33,820 nucleotides of DNA, taken from the NCBI RefSeq assembly GCF_014698505.1, contig NZ_JACJTD010000067.1, positions 1 through 33,820 on the forward strand. The letters are read 5' to 3'. The DNA is from Nostoc foliaceum FACHB-393 (GTDB lineage: Bacteria; Cyanobacteriota; Cyanobacteriia; Cyanobacteriales; Nostocaceae). Below the pieces are notes generated by a model. That model worked only from the letters and a program-made list of their open reading frames with translations. It ran no database searches and was not told the origin of the DNA. The position numbers and the translations under genes are program-made. Below, piece by piece: positions 16,645 to 25,536 of this stretch (the stretch's first letter is position 1; the number at the start of each line of letters is the position of its first letter).

Positions 16645-17523
16645 TTATAACTCTAAAGGCGCAACAATACCCAAGTTTTCCTCTAGGACAAATCTTAATA
16701 CTGACTGAGTAGCCATAAGCAATCCGAGTCTAGCTTGGGCTAGCTCTGGTGAGCTAATTTTCACCTCACCCCAAATCCGGCAATTAGACCAGAAGTTTTC
16801 AAAAGCTTGGCTCAAACTCAGCGCTACTTTTTCCCATTTCACAGAACCGCTAATATCAGGACACTCTATGTTGTCTACCACTTGTACTAACTCCGCAATT
16901 AGATGACGCTCATCTGGGTGATTTAGCCGCAGTCTTCCGTCACAATTGAGCCAAGGTAAAGGGTTAGGAGAGATAACACTCCAAAAATCTGGACTAGTAT
17001 TTGGAACTGGTTCTCTAAGTTTAATCAATCCTTCTCGGTGAGCCAGCAGCACTAGCGAACAGCAACGTGCATGGGCGTACTGAACAGCAAATAATGAATT
17101 GGACATTGGGTATGGGGCATTAATTGTCTCCTCATCTTCCCCCTGCTCTCTCTCTCCCCCTAGACTCCCCACTGCAAGACTTTGTAACCAAGTCGCTAAC
17201 TTCAAGTGAGTCAATTCAAAATGTATGCAGCCAGGGGGAACAATTTGGATGCTAAAAACGTCGCCACAAGTCCTCGATAAATCAGAGGCGATCGCACTGG
17301 CAAGCTCCATAGTTTTTCGATTCTGAGATTTTGACAGCTGCAACGCCACACTTGAGATATATAAAATGCTACTTTCATCTCTATCTTTATATAGATGATT
17401 TTTTCCAACTTTTATGTGTACTTTTTCTACAATATAAGTATTAGTGCTTAGTATCTTTATTAAGTGGCTATTTAATAGCTGTTTAATTGACGTATATTTG
17501 CTAACTAGTAATTTATAATGCAC
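16645..17523 (-). CDS. DALR anticodon-binding-domain protein (ArgRS-like, no catalytic core)
   Basis: 292-residue protein built from the two ends of an arginyl-tRNA synthetase. Residues about 55-120 resemble the N-terminal Add-1 tRNA D-loop-binding domain (SSVALQLSK, IQIVPPGCIHFEL). Residues about 140-292 resemble the C-terminal DALR anticodon-binding domain, with VQYAHARCCSL and an LLMATQSVLRF helix near the end. The HIGH and KMSK motifs and the Rossmann core are absent, so it cannot charge tRNA. The spacer between domains includes a short acidic Glu/Gly-rich tract. Similar DALR-only proteins are known in cyanobacterial genomes but I know of no assigned function; tRNA binding is a plausible guess. 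The true start could be downstream of the first ATG. Confidence 0.75.
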   Translation of the reverse strand: MHYKLLVSKYTSIKQLLNSHLIKILSTNTYIVEKVHIKVGKNHLYKDRDESSILYISSVALQLSKSQNRKTMELASAIASDLSRTCGDVFSIQIVPPGCIHFELTHLKLATWLQSLAVGSLGGEREQGEDEETINAPYPMSNSLFAVQYAHARCCSLVLLAHREGLIKLREPVPNTSPDFWSVISPNPLPWLNCDGRLRLNHPDERHLIAELVQVVDNIECPDISGSVKWEKVALSLSQAFENFWSNCRIWGEVKISSPELAQARLGLLMATQSVLRFVLEENLGIVAPLEL

Positions 17524-17653
17524 GTAATTTCATTGAAATAATCATGTAAAATATAATTGTTGATTTTCTGTCATCTATCTTGCGATATAAATTTAATTTA
17601 GATGAAGAAAAATGAGAAGAGGATAAAATTTGATGAATAATCGATGAATAGTA

Positions 17654-17666
17654 AGTAAACTTTACT
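17654..17666 (+). promoter_or_regulatory. short palindrome upstream of Crp-family gene
   Basis: AGTAAA-C-TTTACT is a perfect inverted repeat about 130 bp before the proposed start. It resembles, but does not fit, the NtcA site GTA-N8-TAC. A weak operator candidate. Confidence 0.25.
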
Positions 17667-17795
17667 ACCATCATTGTACAGTAGGAAGTATAACAAAAGA
17701 GTAGAGAGTAATTTGCTTTCTATTCTTTGGATTGGCTGGCGCTGTTAGGCGTTAAGCCTGCCTCGCCAACACAAAGACACTCCTTGCACCTTTTT

Positions 17796-18554
17796 ATGAC
17801 GTCTTTGTCTTCAGCCGAACGCTCTTTGTTACCTATGCAATCTCCATCCTCCTTTTCTGAGGCATCACGGCCTTTTTTGACTTGGCAACGCATTCTTGAC
17901 TGGGCTCAAGAACACTACCGCTGCCGTACCTTTAGCAAAGATGAGCGCATTCCAGCCCGGCCTGGATTGCTATATTTGGTGCAAAGGGGTGCGATCCGTA
18001 TGGTAGGAACCGCCCAAGTTAGCGCGACTGCCAGCCAGCTAACGTCTCGACGAATTAACAGAACCCCAGAAGAAGCGTTCTTGGGTTTTGTAGGAGCGGG
18101 ACAGCCATTTGAAATTGTTGCTCAGTCACCATTCACACTCCAGGCTTACGCCCATGTTGACCAAACTGCGGTGCTGTGGATGTACTGGCATGACTTAGAC
18201 AACTGGCCTCACTTTCGTCGCGAAGTAATGGATGCCTTTAGGTATCAGCACCAGCGTAAGCTACTGTGGCTGAGTGCCTTGGGACAACGCCGCACAATTG
18301 ACCGACTCTTAGGATTTCTCACATTGTTAATTGAGGAATATGGAGAGCCAGCAATGAGCGACACTGATCCTGATGTGATTCGCGGCTATTGTCTGCCTTT
18401 TCCCCTCACCCATGCCCAAATTGGGAGCGCGATTGGTTCGACCCGTGTCACCGTCACCCGCTTGATGGGTAAGCTGCGTCAACGCGGCTTAATCCTCACC
18501 CAAGGGGATAATCTGATTTGCTTGCCAGCAGAGTCGATTAATAGAGCTGGTTAA
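17796..18554 (+). CDS. Crp/Fnr family transcriptional regulator
   Basis: DNA-binding regulator with a degenerate cyclic-nucleotide-like beta-barrel in its N-terminal half and a C-terminal winged helix-turn-helix, LTHAQIGSAIGSTRVTVTRLMGKL, as in NtcA and Crp relatives. The effector pocket has none of the usual cAMP-contact residues, so it may sense another ligand or none. The start is uncertain. ATG at 17796 gives 252 residues, ATG at 17835 gives 239, and a TTG at 17727 would give 275 but places a nested hairpin (TGGCG/CGCCA around AGGC/GCCT, 17737-17768) inside the gene. I favour an ATG start with that hairpin in the leader. It is divergent from the DALR gene. Confidence 0.85.
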   Translation: MTSLSSAERSLLPMQSPSSFSEASRPFLTWQRILDWAQEHYRCRTFSKDERIPARPGLLYLVQRGAIRMVGTAQVSATASQLTSRRINRTPEEAFLGFVGAGQPFEIVAQSPFTLQAYAHVDQTAVLWMYWHDLDNWPHFRREVMDAFRYQHQRKLLWLSALGQRRTIDRLLGFLTLLIEEYGEPAMSDTDPDVIRGYCLPFPLTHAQIGSAIGSTRVTVTRLMGKLRQRGLILTQGDNLICLPAESINRAG

Positions 18555-18608
18555 AGCACGGTTCAGAGCGGCGATTTCCGCCACTCTGCCTGAGTGTAAT
18601 CGCAGGTG

Positions 18609-19655
18609 TCAGCGAATTTTGACAAACCCAGCTTGGGTAATCAGTTCCTGTCCCTGCTCAGTTAGCAGTAAGTTGGCGTAAGCGACACCTGCTTGCTGCT
18701 CAGTCTGACCATTCTGTTTGACCACCACAAACAGATTGCGCGTAATCGGGTATTTTCCTGATTGGAAAGCCTCAATGTTCAATTTGTTTCGTTTACCAGG
18801 ACATTCGGACGGGAGGACAGATGGTTCTTGGTAGGGAGCAATATATTGCCCTTGTGTGCGCCCCAACGGCAAGGGTTTGATTGAGCATTGAGGAATCACC
18901 TCTGGGGCAGAAGCGTAGTAGATGCTACCAGGACTACCAGCCAATTTTTGCAAGGCTTGGGTGGTTGTGGAGATAAATTCCACATTGGAACTGAAAGCTT
19001 GACCACCCAAGATGTCTTGAACAAAAAGTTCGACTGTACCGCCATCAGCTATGCGGCGAGAATAGGGCTTAATTAGAATATTGGGGCCACCCACCTGGCT
19101 CCAATTATTGATTTTGCCTGTGTAAATTGACTTTAACTGGTCTACCGTGAGTCCTGAGATATTGAGGTTAGGGTTAACTGCGACTGCCAAACCATCAATT
19201 GCCACAGGAATTTGTTTCAAACTGAACCCACGCTGCTGGGCACGGCTTAATTCCTGATCTAAAACTGGTCGGGAGGACTGGGCAAAGGCTAGTTGACCGT
19301 CTATTAGCGACTGGATACCAGTACCAGAACCAGGAGATGCACTGCTGGGTTCTACATAACGCAGCCGAAGTTCTGGTCGCGCCGCTTGAATTGCTGAATC
19401 AACTACTAGTCGAATCGGTGCCCAAGATGTACTGCCACCATAATTGAATAATCCTGTAGGAACATCCTTTACTAAAGTGAAAGTATTGCCACTAGGTTGT
19501 TCTAGTGCGGTTTGGGGTGTTTTGGTGCTACCAGAATTAATTGTATTTAGGTCAACACCAGATTTTCTAGTAAACCACCAAAAACCGCCAGCTATTAGCC
19601 CAACCGTGATTAGGATGGATAATACAAGAATAGTTGTTTCATTTTTTTGGGACAT
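18609..19655 (-). CDS. membrane-anchored PstS-like phosphate-binding protein
   Basis: 348-residue protein with a PstS-type solute-binding domain. The ATG at 19655 starts MSQKNETTIL and leads into one membrane helix (about 9-29) with no lipobox and no obvious cleavage site, so it is probably an anchored extracytoplasmic protein. A short linker follows, then a type-2 periplasmic-binding fold with YGGSTSWAP (ligand-loop position), GSGTGIQSL, QSSRP and IYTGKINNW, all characteristic of PstS/SphX. No pstCAB genes lie nearby. Its N-terminal segment is nearly the same as that of the next gene upstream on this strand, which encodes a type-1 binding domain; a protein kinase precedes both. Ligand sensing rather than transport is a possibility, but binding of phosphate itself is untested. 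Confidence 0.83.
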   Translation of the reverse strand: MSQKNETTILVLSILITVGLIAGGFWWFTRKSGVDLNTINSGSTKTPQTALEQPSGNTFTLVKDVPTGLFNYGGSTSWAPIRLVVDSAIQAARPELRLRYVEPSSASPGSGTGIQSLIDGQLAFAQSSRPVLDQELSRAQQRGFSLKQIPVAIDGLAVAVNPNLNISGLTVDQLKSIYTGKINNWSQVGGPNILIKPYSRRIADGGTVELFVQDILGGQAFSSNVEFISTTTQALQKLAGSPGSIYYASAPEVIPQCSIKPLPLGRTQGQYIAPYQEPSVLPSECPGKRNKLNIEAFQSGKYPITRNLFVVVKQNGQTEQQAGVAYANLLLTEQGQELITQAGFVKIR

Positions 19656-19961
19656 AGTATAATTACCCGCGCGTCCATTCAATATAAGTGCTTGACTTGA
19701 TAAGTGCTTGCTACTTGAGATTGTATTTGGAGGACGGGTGTTTTATTAACGAATACTGACAAATCCTCACTTCTGACTAGTTTAGAAGCCAAAGTATAAT
19801 AAATTTTTCCTGGATTATTCGTCTTTTATCTCAAGGCTTGAGTGTTGTTAAGGATAAATAAGTTGCTATTTGACCTAAAATTTTCCCAATAAAGCTCAAT
19901 TTCTCATCTTGAGGGTTTTTCCAGGTTAACGATTGGTTAATTTTAAATTTTTTATTGCTGA

Positions 19962-21362
19962 TTATCGCACTAGTTCAAAGTCATAGCCGGTGCGGGAGCG
20001 AGAACCAGGAACGATTTTTACAAGTTGGACTGGTGCATTGCGATCGCCTGATGCTAAAAACCGAATTGTACCAGAAGCACCACTGGCAGAAAAGTCAGAG
20101 GAGAAGAGTGCTTGTTGAACTCCCGCTCGTGTGGGGTTACGTCCTAATGCCGCAATCAGAGCTACAGTGGCATCATAGCTGAGGGCGCTTCGCCAACTTA
20201 CATCACCGCCCCATAACTGCCGTGATTTCTGAGGAAAATCTGACTTGGGATCGCTATCAATATGCCAGGGAACTGCCACTACCATCCCTGTAGCTTGTTC
20301 TCTGCCAATTTCTAAAGTTTTGACAGTGTAAACATCATCTCCCGCCAGTAGAGTTAACCGTTTCTGGTTTATCTGAACTACTTGCAGTGCTTTGTCCAAA
20401 GTTTCAGTGTTAGCAGCTAACATCAACACTTCTGCACCTTGTTTAGTTGCTTGTTCTACACTTTTAGCGGCACTAAAACCCACCTGGGACAAATCAAATT
20501 CGCTGGATACTTGTCCACCCTCTAGGGAAACAGATGAAACAAACTCTGACTTTAAAGACTGGCTATAGTTACTCTGAGAATTAAAGAAAACCGCTGCATT
20601 TTTTTTCTGCAAGGTTTTCACCATGTAGTTGGCTAAAGTTCTAGCAGCCATAAAATCACTAGGAACCGTGCGAAAAACGTAGCGGCTAAAGTTAGAAATT
20701 TTTACAGATGTACTGGTAGGGGAAATTGCTACAAGTTGTCCAGAAGTATAAATAGTACCTGCTGCTAAGGTGGAATCGCTAGTATTAGGCCCAACTACAC
20801 CTAATACTTCTGAATTACTGACTAGGTTAGAAGCGATTTGCTTCGCTATTTCTGGATTGTCGTCGTCGTTGGCTATTCCCACCCTCAAGGGTACTCCCTT
20901 GATTCCTCCAGAGGTATTAATTTCATTTTGGGCTTGGGCGATGCCACGCAAAATTTATAAAGAAACATTGGGGTCAGTGCCGAATGGTACAGAAGCCACA
21001 ATGGTGTAGCTCTTGGAAGAGGCGATGCGGGCATTGTTCAGAAAGATCAGCGCTTCTGGATCATTACGGTTGAGTTTTAGGGCAGTAGTGAAATTAGCGA
21101 TCGCTTTGTCGTAACTTTTAGCAGCGATCGCCTCTACGCCCTCTTTTTTTGCAGGAGAAACTGCACCTGGAGTCAAAGTTTTTTCCCCAAAACTAATCCG
21201 GTCTTGTAGGGATGGATTGCTGCCTAGTTCCGACCCTGGAATGATGTTATTACCAATTTTGATCCCAGAGCCATTAGTAAACCACCAAACTCCACCGCCA
21301 ACTATGCCAACTGTCAGCAGAAGGGCCAAAGCTAAAATTGTGGTTTCATTCTTTTGTGACAT
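19962..21362 (-). pseudogene. anchored TPR plus type-1 periplasmic-binding protein, interrupted by in-frame TAA
   Basis: One reading frame of 467 codons, broken by a single stop. The first part (21362-20955, 135 residues) begins MSQKNETTIL, has a membrane helix, a linker and a TPR-like pair of helices (AKSYDKAIANFTTAL), and ends in SVPFGTDPNVSL-stop. The stop TAA occupies 20957-20955. The same frame continues at once with ILRGIAQAQNEIN and a complete leucine-binding-type (type-1, Peripla_BP_6) domain to 19962. The junction reads as the normal start of that domain. One base change (for example GAA to TAA) explains it, so this is a recent nonsense mutation, a read-through case or a sequencing error. 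A TTG at 20951 could restart translation, but the product would lack an export signal. The gene sits 25 bp after the kinase. Confidence 0.82.
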
Positions 21363-21387
21363 GAACAAATTTGAATAAAAAAAAATT

Positions 21388-22791
21388 TTAAAGTATCAGA
21401 GATAATAATTTATAAATAAGTCTAAATATAGCTGTCAGTGAAATAGCTACTAAAGCTGCTGCAATTGATAAAATTACTACTGCCTGAATACCAAGACCCC
21501 CCTGTAAAAAGGGAAGAAAAAAAATAATCGCAAAAGTAATTGCCGGAATAATTAATAAATCGAACTTTTCAATCCATCGCCTAGTTTGGGCAAATATAAG
21601 TATTCCTAAAATCACACATGCAACACTTAAAGTAACTATTGGTTCTTTTACGAGACTGAAGAGAGCGATCGCTATCAATGCTCCTTCAAATCCACTAAAT
21701 GCCGCCCCACCCAATAATTCCACTGTAGAAAACGCTGGTTGAGTTGGCGGACGGCGGGGAACAACGGGATTAGCACCTTTTGCCGTTTGTGGCGGAAGTG
21801 TTACAGAGGGCGAATTAAGTTGTGTAGGGGCTTGAACCGCCTGTAAGTTAAGTGCATCTAAAACCTCCTGGGCTGACTGGAAACGCTGATTAGCAGCAGG
21901 TAGCAACATTTTGTCTAATATATCAGCAAGGCGGGGGCTGACAGTCACTTGGGTTCGCCATTTCCACTGATTGCTATAAGCATCAAATAGTTGAACTGCT
22001 TCCTGATTTGTCAATAAAGTAATAAGAGTTACAGCTAAGGCGTATAAGTCTGTAGATGGGAATACTTGACCCCCAGCCATCTGCTCAGGCGGTGCAAATC
22101 CCATAGAATAAATTCCTGTGGAAGAAGCAGCAGAACCAAGTGCAGCATTTGTTACTTGCTTAACTGCACCAAAATCTAGTAAAAAAAGTCTACCATCACG
22201 ACGGCGCATGATGTTAGAGGGTTTAATATCTCTGTGGATAATTCCTCTATGATGGACAAACTTTAGCACCTTCAGGATTTCTTGCAGCACCTCCAACACT
22301 TGCTGTTCAGAAAATTTGCCTTGTTGAACTAATTCTTCTTCTAAGTTTTGCCCATCAATGTATTCTTGGACTAAGTAAAAAAACTGGTCTTGCTGTCCTG
22401 GTTGCAAGCTATTTACTATCACTGGAAAGAAGGCAAATAAGTCAGGTATTTGCTCGTGATCGTTACCCAGCTGTGCTAAAACTTCTGCCTCTCTCTCAAA
22501 CATCAACTGTGCTTGTTGCAGTTGATTTAAGGTTAAATTTCCCGATGGTTGAAACTGCTTCACTACGCATTGACGCATTCCTGGTATTCGGCGATCGCGT
22601 GCCAAAAAGGCTGCTCCAAATCCCCCTCTTCCCAGCAACTTCATGGGGACATATCGACCATCTAGCAGCAATGGCATACCACAGGTCGTACAGTACTTTT
22701 GCTGCGTTGTTTTCAGCGTCGTAATATCATCTAAATCGGCAAAATAGTTTTGTGGGCGTGGACAACGTGGACGAGTACAATAAACTTCCAT
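21388..22791 (-). CDS. Ser/Thr protein kinase with N-terminal zinc ribbon and C-terminal membrane helices
   Basis: 467-residue Hanks-type kinase. Residues 1-40 hold four cysteines (C5, C10, C34, C37) spaced as a zinc ribbon, as in many cyanobacterial kinases. The kinase domain (about 47-315) has the glycine loop GRGGFG (54-59), K78, HRDIKPSN (186-193) and DFG (206-208), so it should be active. A Pro/Thr-rich linker follows, then four to five hydrophobic helices near the C-terminus (about 355-467) in place of the usual extracellular sensor. It is first in a minus-strand unit with two anchored solute-binding proteins, which may provide the extracytoplasmic domain the kinase lacks; this is inference from gene order. 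Upstream DNA is dense in repeats. Confidence 0.93.
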   Translation of the reverse strand: MEVYCTRPRCPRPQNYFADLDDITTLKTTQQKYCTTCGMPLLLDGRYVPMKLLGRGGFGAAFLARDRRIPGMRQCVVKQFQPSGNLTLNQLQQAQLMFEREAEVLAQLGNDHEQIPDLFAFFPVIVNSLQPGQQDQFFYLVQEYIDGQNLEEELVQQGKFSEQQVLEVLQEILKVLKFVHHRGIIHRDIKPSNIMRRRDGRLFLLDFGAVKQVTNAALGSAASSTGIYSMGFAPPEQMAGGQVFPSTDLYALAVTLITLLTNQEAVQLFDAYSNQWKWRTQVTVSPRLADILDKMLLPAANQRFQSAQEVLDALNLQAVQAPTQLNSPSVTLPPQTAKGANPVVPRRPPTQPAFSTVELLGGAAFSGFEGALIAIALFSLVKEPIVTLSVACVILGILIFAQTRRWIEKFDLLIIPAITFAIIFFLPFLQGGLGIQAVVILSIAAALVAISLTAIFRLIYKLLSLIL

Positions 22792-23173
22792 TTTCGTGAT
22801 TAGTCATTAGTCAAAATAATTCGTAATTGATAATACTCGCCATTTGCGTAGCGTCTCGTAGATAAGACGAGAAGCAAGCTACGTAATTCGTAATTCATAA
22901 TTCATTCAGCTTACATAGAAACTAAATTTCTTTATCAAGAACAGGAAACTTTTTTACTGATATCAAATCCTTAGCTTGCCTACGACAAGCTACGCGAAAA
23001 GCTATGAGATAATAATTACGAATTACGTTAGTGCAGCGATCGCGAGTCCGCTTACTCTGTAAGAGTTGCAAGCTATGCTTTTAGCGTCTCGTAGAGAGCG
23101 TCATTACGAATGGTCATTGGTCATTTACAAAAAACGACATAGACACCCTAAGGCTAGGACTAATGAGCAAATT
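22792..23173. repeat. repeat-rich intergenic region
   Basis: About 380 bp without a convincing gene. It holds GTCATTR-type heptamers (near 22803 and 23112), AATTCGTAATTCATAATTCA repeats (near 22818-22904) and an interspersed palindrome at 22848-22882, where GTAGC and TCTCGT pair with ACGAGA and GCTAC. A related GCGTCTCGTAGAGAGCG copy lies near 23086. These are typical dispersed repeats of Nostocales. Confidence 0.7.
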
Positions 23174-24187
23174 TTAGTCTTCGCCAGAAGAGGTGGATGT
23201 CGCTATATCCAATGTAGTTACCACTATGCTTTTTTGTGCCAATGTTAACACATCTTGACTCCATCCAGGATTAGCAAACTGGGGCAGAATTTCCCGACTA
23301 AAAGCTTCTGCGGCCTTGGATCTATAGCGATTAGGATTAAAAATCAGCCACAGTGTCCGTTTGACGACAACGCCTTCAATAGGGGTACGATGCAGAACAC
23401 CCATTTGTAACTCTTTAGCGATCGCACTAGTTGAAACAAAGGCAGCTCCCAAACCAGATTGCACAGCATTTTTAATTGCTTCAATGGAATTCAATTCCAT
23501 CTCAACCTTAAAACGTCTGGTATCAATTTCACAGCGTGCTAGTACTTGGTCAATTACTTTGCGGATAGTTGATTGGGAATCTAGGGCAATGAATTGTAAT
23601 TTGTATAAGTCTTCTTTTTGGATTTTTTCAAGTTTGGTAAAGGGATGAAAGACAGGTAAAATCAGCGCTAGTTCGTCTTCCGCGTAAGAAAGAACTTCCA
23701 AGGATTCTGATAGTTCACCGGGAATTTCACCGCCGATAATTGCCAGATCAACTTGTCCGTTAGCCACACTCCAAGCAGTCCGTCGGGTAGAGTGGACGTG
23801 TAATTGCACTGCCACATCTGGATATTTTTGTCGGAACATACCGATCATTCTGGGCAAAAGATAAGTGCCGGTGGTTTGAGAAGCACCGACAATCAAAGTA
23901 CCGCCTTGGAGATTTTGCAAATCCTCAATCGCGCGGCAGGTTTCCTGACACAGGCTGAGGATTTTTTCACCGTAACTTAGGAGTAGATGCCCTGCTTCGG
24001 TTAATTGGGCGCGTCGTCCTCCACGGTCGAATAGGGGGACATCTAGCTGCCGTTCAAGATTTTGCACTTGCAAGCTGACGGCAGGTTGGGAGACGTAAAG
24101 ACTATCAGCGGCACGCTTGAAGCTTCCTTCTTGTGCGATCGCTTTTAAAATACGTAACTGATCTAAAGTGAAAGGAAGGTCAGACAT
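23174..24187 (-). CDS. rbcR: LysR family regulator, RbcR type
   Basis: LysR-type transcription factor of 337 residues. The ATG at 24187 gives the family N-terminus MSDLPFTLDQLRIL, followed by the winged helix-turn-helix (FKRAADSLYVSQPAVSLQVQNLE, split around residues 23-45) and a two-lobed effector-binding domain with TTGTYLLPRMIGMF near 105. The helix-turn-helix and linker look closest to cyanobacterial RbcR/plastid Ycf30, which controls RuBisCO and carbon-concentrating genes; paralogues NdhR/CcmR and CmpR are alternatives that need a tree. It is divergent from the NnrU-like gene and lies upstream of ndhF, in keeping with gene order I recall for Anabaena. Fifteen codons upstream of the chosen ATG are open but non-homologous in character. 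Confidence 0.85.
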   Translation of the reverse strand: MSDLPFTLDQLRILKAIAQEGSFKRAADSLYVSQPAVSLQVQNLERQLDVPLFDRGGRRAQLTEAGHLLLSYGEKILSLCQETCRAIEDLQNLQGGTLIVGASQTTGTYLLPRMIGMFRQKYPDVAVQLHVHSTRRTAWSVANGQVDLAIIGGEIPGELSESLEVLSYAEDELALILPVFHPFTKLEKIQKEDLYKLQFIALDSQSTIRKVIDQVLARCEIDTRRFKVEMELNSIEAIKNAVQSGLGAAFVSTSAIAKELQMGVLHRTPIEGVVVKRTLWLIFNPNRYRSKAAEAFSREILPQFANPGWSQDVLTLAQKSIVVTTLDIATSTSSGED

Positions 24188-24399
24188 AAGGCTCAACCCA
24201 CAAACTTTGAAAGGAGCGGATGCACACAACAAATAAAGTTTGGCAGCAATCAGCCGCGCATGATTTGTTGCATATTAAACTTGAAGGCTTGACTCGAAAA
24301 GGACAGTAGCACAACATCTTGACTAAAGTCTCCTTTGGAATACTTTGTGGTATTGGTTGTACTGAATTCAATTTTCTTTAAATTACTTCACCCGTCTAT

Positions 24400-25122
24400 A
24401 TGCTGCCGATTTCTTGGTTGACACCCAGTCATTTTGTCATACTGGGGTTACAAATAGTTTTTGCGATCGCTCACAGTGGAGGAGCTGCTTTGCGCCCTTG
24501 GGCAGAAAAATATATTGGCCCAAGGCTTTATCGCATTCTCTTTGCATTAGTCAGCCTACCGTTGGCTGTGATATTAATTATTTACTTTTTTAGGCACCGC
24601 TATGATGGTTTGCAACTTTGGCAGGTACAAGGGGTGCTAGGAGTACGAGAATTTGTTTGGCTGCTGTCAGCAATCTCGTTTTTGTTTTTATATCCTGCTA
24701 CCTTCAATCTACTAGAAATTGCTGCCATTCAAAAGCCCCAAGTTCATCTCTACGAAACAGGAATTATTCGGATTACCCGTCATCCCCAGATGGTAGGACA
24801 AATAATTTGGTGTGTTGCCCATACTCTGTGGCTGGGTACTACCTTTACCCTTGTGACTTCCATTGGATTAGTGTTGCATCACTTGTTTGGGGTTTGGCAC
24901 GGGGATCGCCGTCTCTTGCATCGCTATGGGGAAGCCTTTGAAATTGCCAAACAACGGACTTCAATTATTCCCTTTAAAGCAATTATTGATGGGCGTCAAT
25001 CTATCAAATGGCAGGAATTTCTCCGTCCTTCCTATTTGGGAGTTGCCATTTTTATAGCTTTGCTTTGGTGGTCGCACCCTCTGTTGCTGGAAGCAACTAG
25101 TAAGATAAAATGGGAAATTTAG
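24400..25122 (+). CDS. NnrU family membrane protein (Z-ISO-like)
   Basis: 240-residue polytopic membrane protein of the NnrU family, which includes 15-cis-zeta-carotene isomerase (Z-ISO) of plants and cyanobacteria as well as proteins linked to denitrification. About six helices are visible. Conserved features include an early His in AIAHSGGA (residue 25), an Arg-His pair in ITRHPQMVGQ (about 126-135), and a further His-rich stretch LHHLFGVWHGDRRLLHRYG. In Z-ISO, His residues bind haem b. Carotenoid isomerase function is plausible in a phototroph but not proven here. It is divergent from rbcR. Confidence 0.85.
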   Translation: MLPISWLTPSHFVILGLQIVFAIAHSGGAALRPWAEKYIGPRLYRILFALVSLPLAVILIIYFFRHRYDGLQLWQVQGVLGVREFVWLLSAISFLFLYPATFNLLEIAAIQKPQVHLYETGIIRITRHPQMVGQIIWCVAHTLWLGTTFTLVTSIGLVLHHLFGVWHGDRRLLHRYGEAFEIAKQRTSIIPFKAIIDGRQSIKWQEFLRPSYLGVAIFIALLWWSHPLLLEATSKIKWEI

Positions 25123-25536
25123 GTGATCCCCAGTGTCAGCAGAAAATGCAAAACAGATGAGGATTTCAGCTTATCAATTGCCCCAAATCAATGTAGGATA
25201 AGTTCAAACATCTATCAGTGGGGGTGCTCTGAGTCAAGTTAAGATTTTAAATTGGTAGTTGTTGGTCAGTTGCCTTTCCTTGGGAATAAATGGCAGATTC
25301 AGTCAAAATCCAAGGTGGCGACGGCAATCAGGAGTCTAACATCCAAAAAAGCCACCGTGAAAGCCGCGCTGGCTTTTTTGTCAGAGACACATCAACGCGC
25401 TCAATTTTTGTCTAATTATTTTGTGTCCTGAGATTTGGTTCCTGAAAGCATCTATCGGCAGTTACTGATTTGCCAATCCTTCACTTCAGTGCTGATAGGT
25501 AGTTTGATATAAAAACCTTATAATCCAAGAGGCGTC
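25123..25536. other. 414-bp gap between NnrU-like and thioredoxin genes
   Basis: It contains a terminator-like hairpin (25345-25379) and a 41-codon open frame from ATG 25290 to TAA 25415 that runs through that hairpin. The frame would encode a hydrophilic peptide starting MADSVKIQGG. I recognise no family and rate it improbable as a gene. Nothing else is evident. Confidence 0.4.
25345..25379 (+). terminator. terminator-like hairpin
   Basis: AAAAAAGCCA (25345-25354) pairs with TGGCTTTTTT (25370-25379) across a 15-base loop, giving a stem that ends in a T run. It lies 220 bp after the NnrU-like gene. Confidence 0.55.

Noticed and set aside
17640..17700. NtcA binding site (GTA-N8-TAC) upstream of the Crp-family gene
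   Set aside because: Closest match, at about 17651, has nine rather than eight spacer bases and no well-placed -10 box.
23066..23248. 60-codon ORF in the repeat-rich region
   Set aside because: Composed of interspersed repeats and the antisense of rbcR's 3' end.
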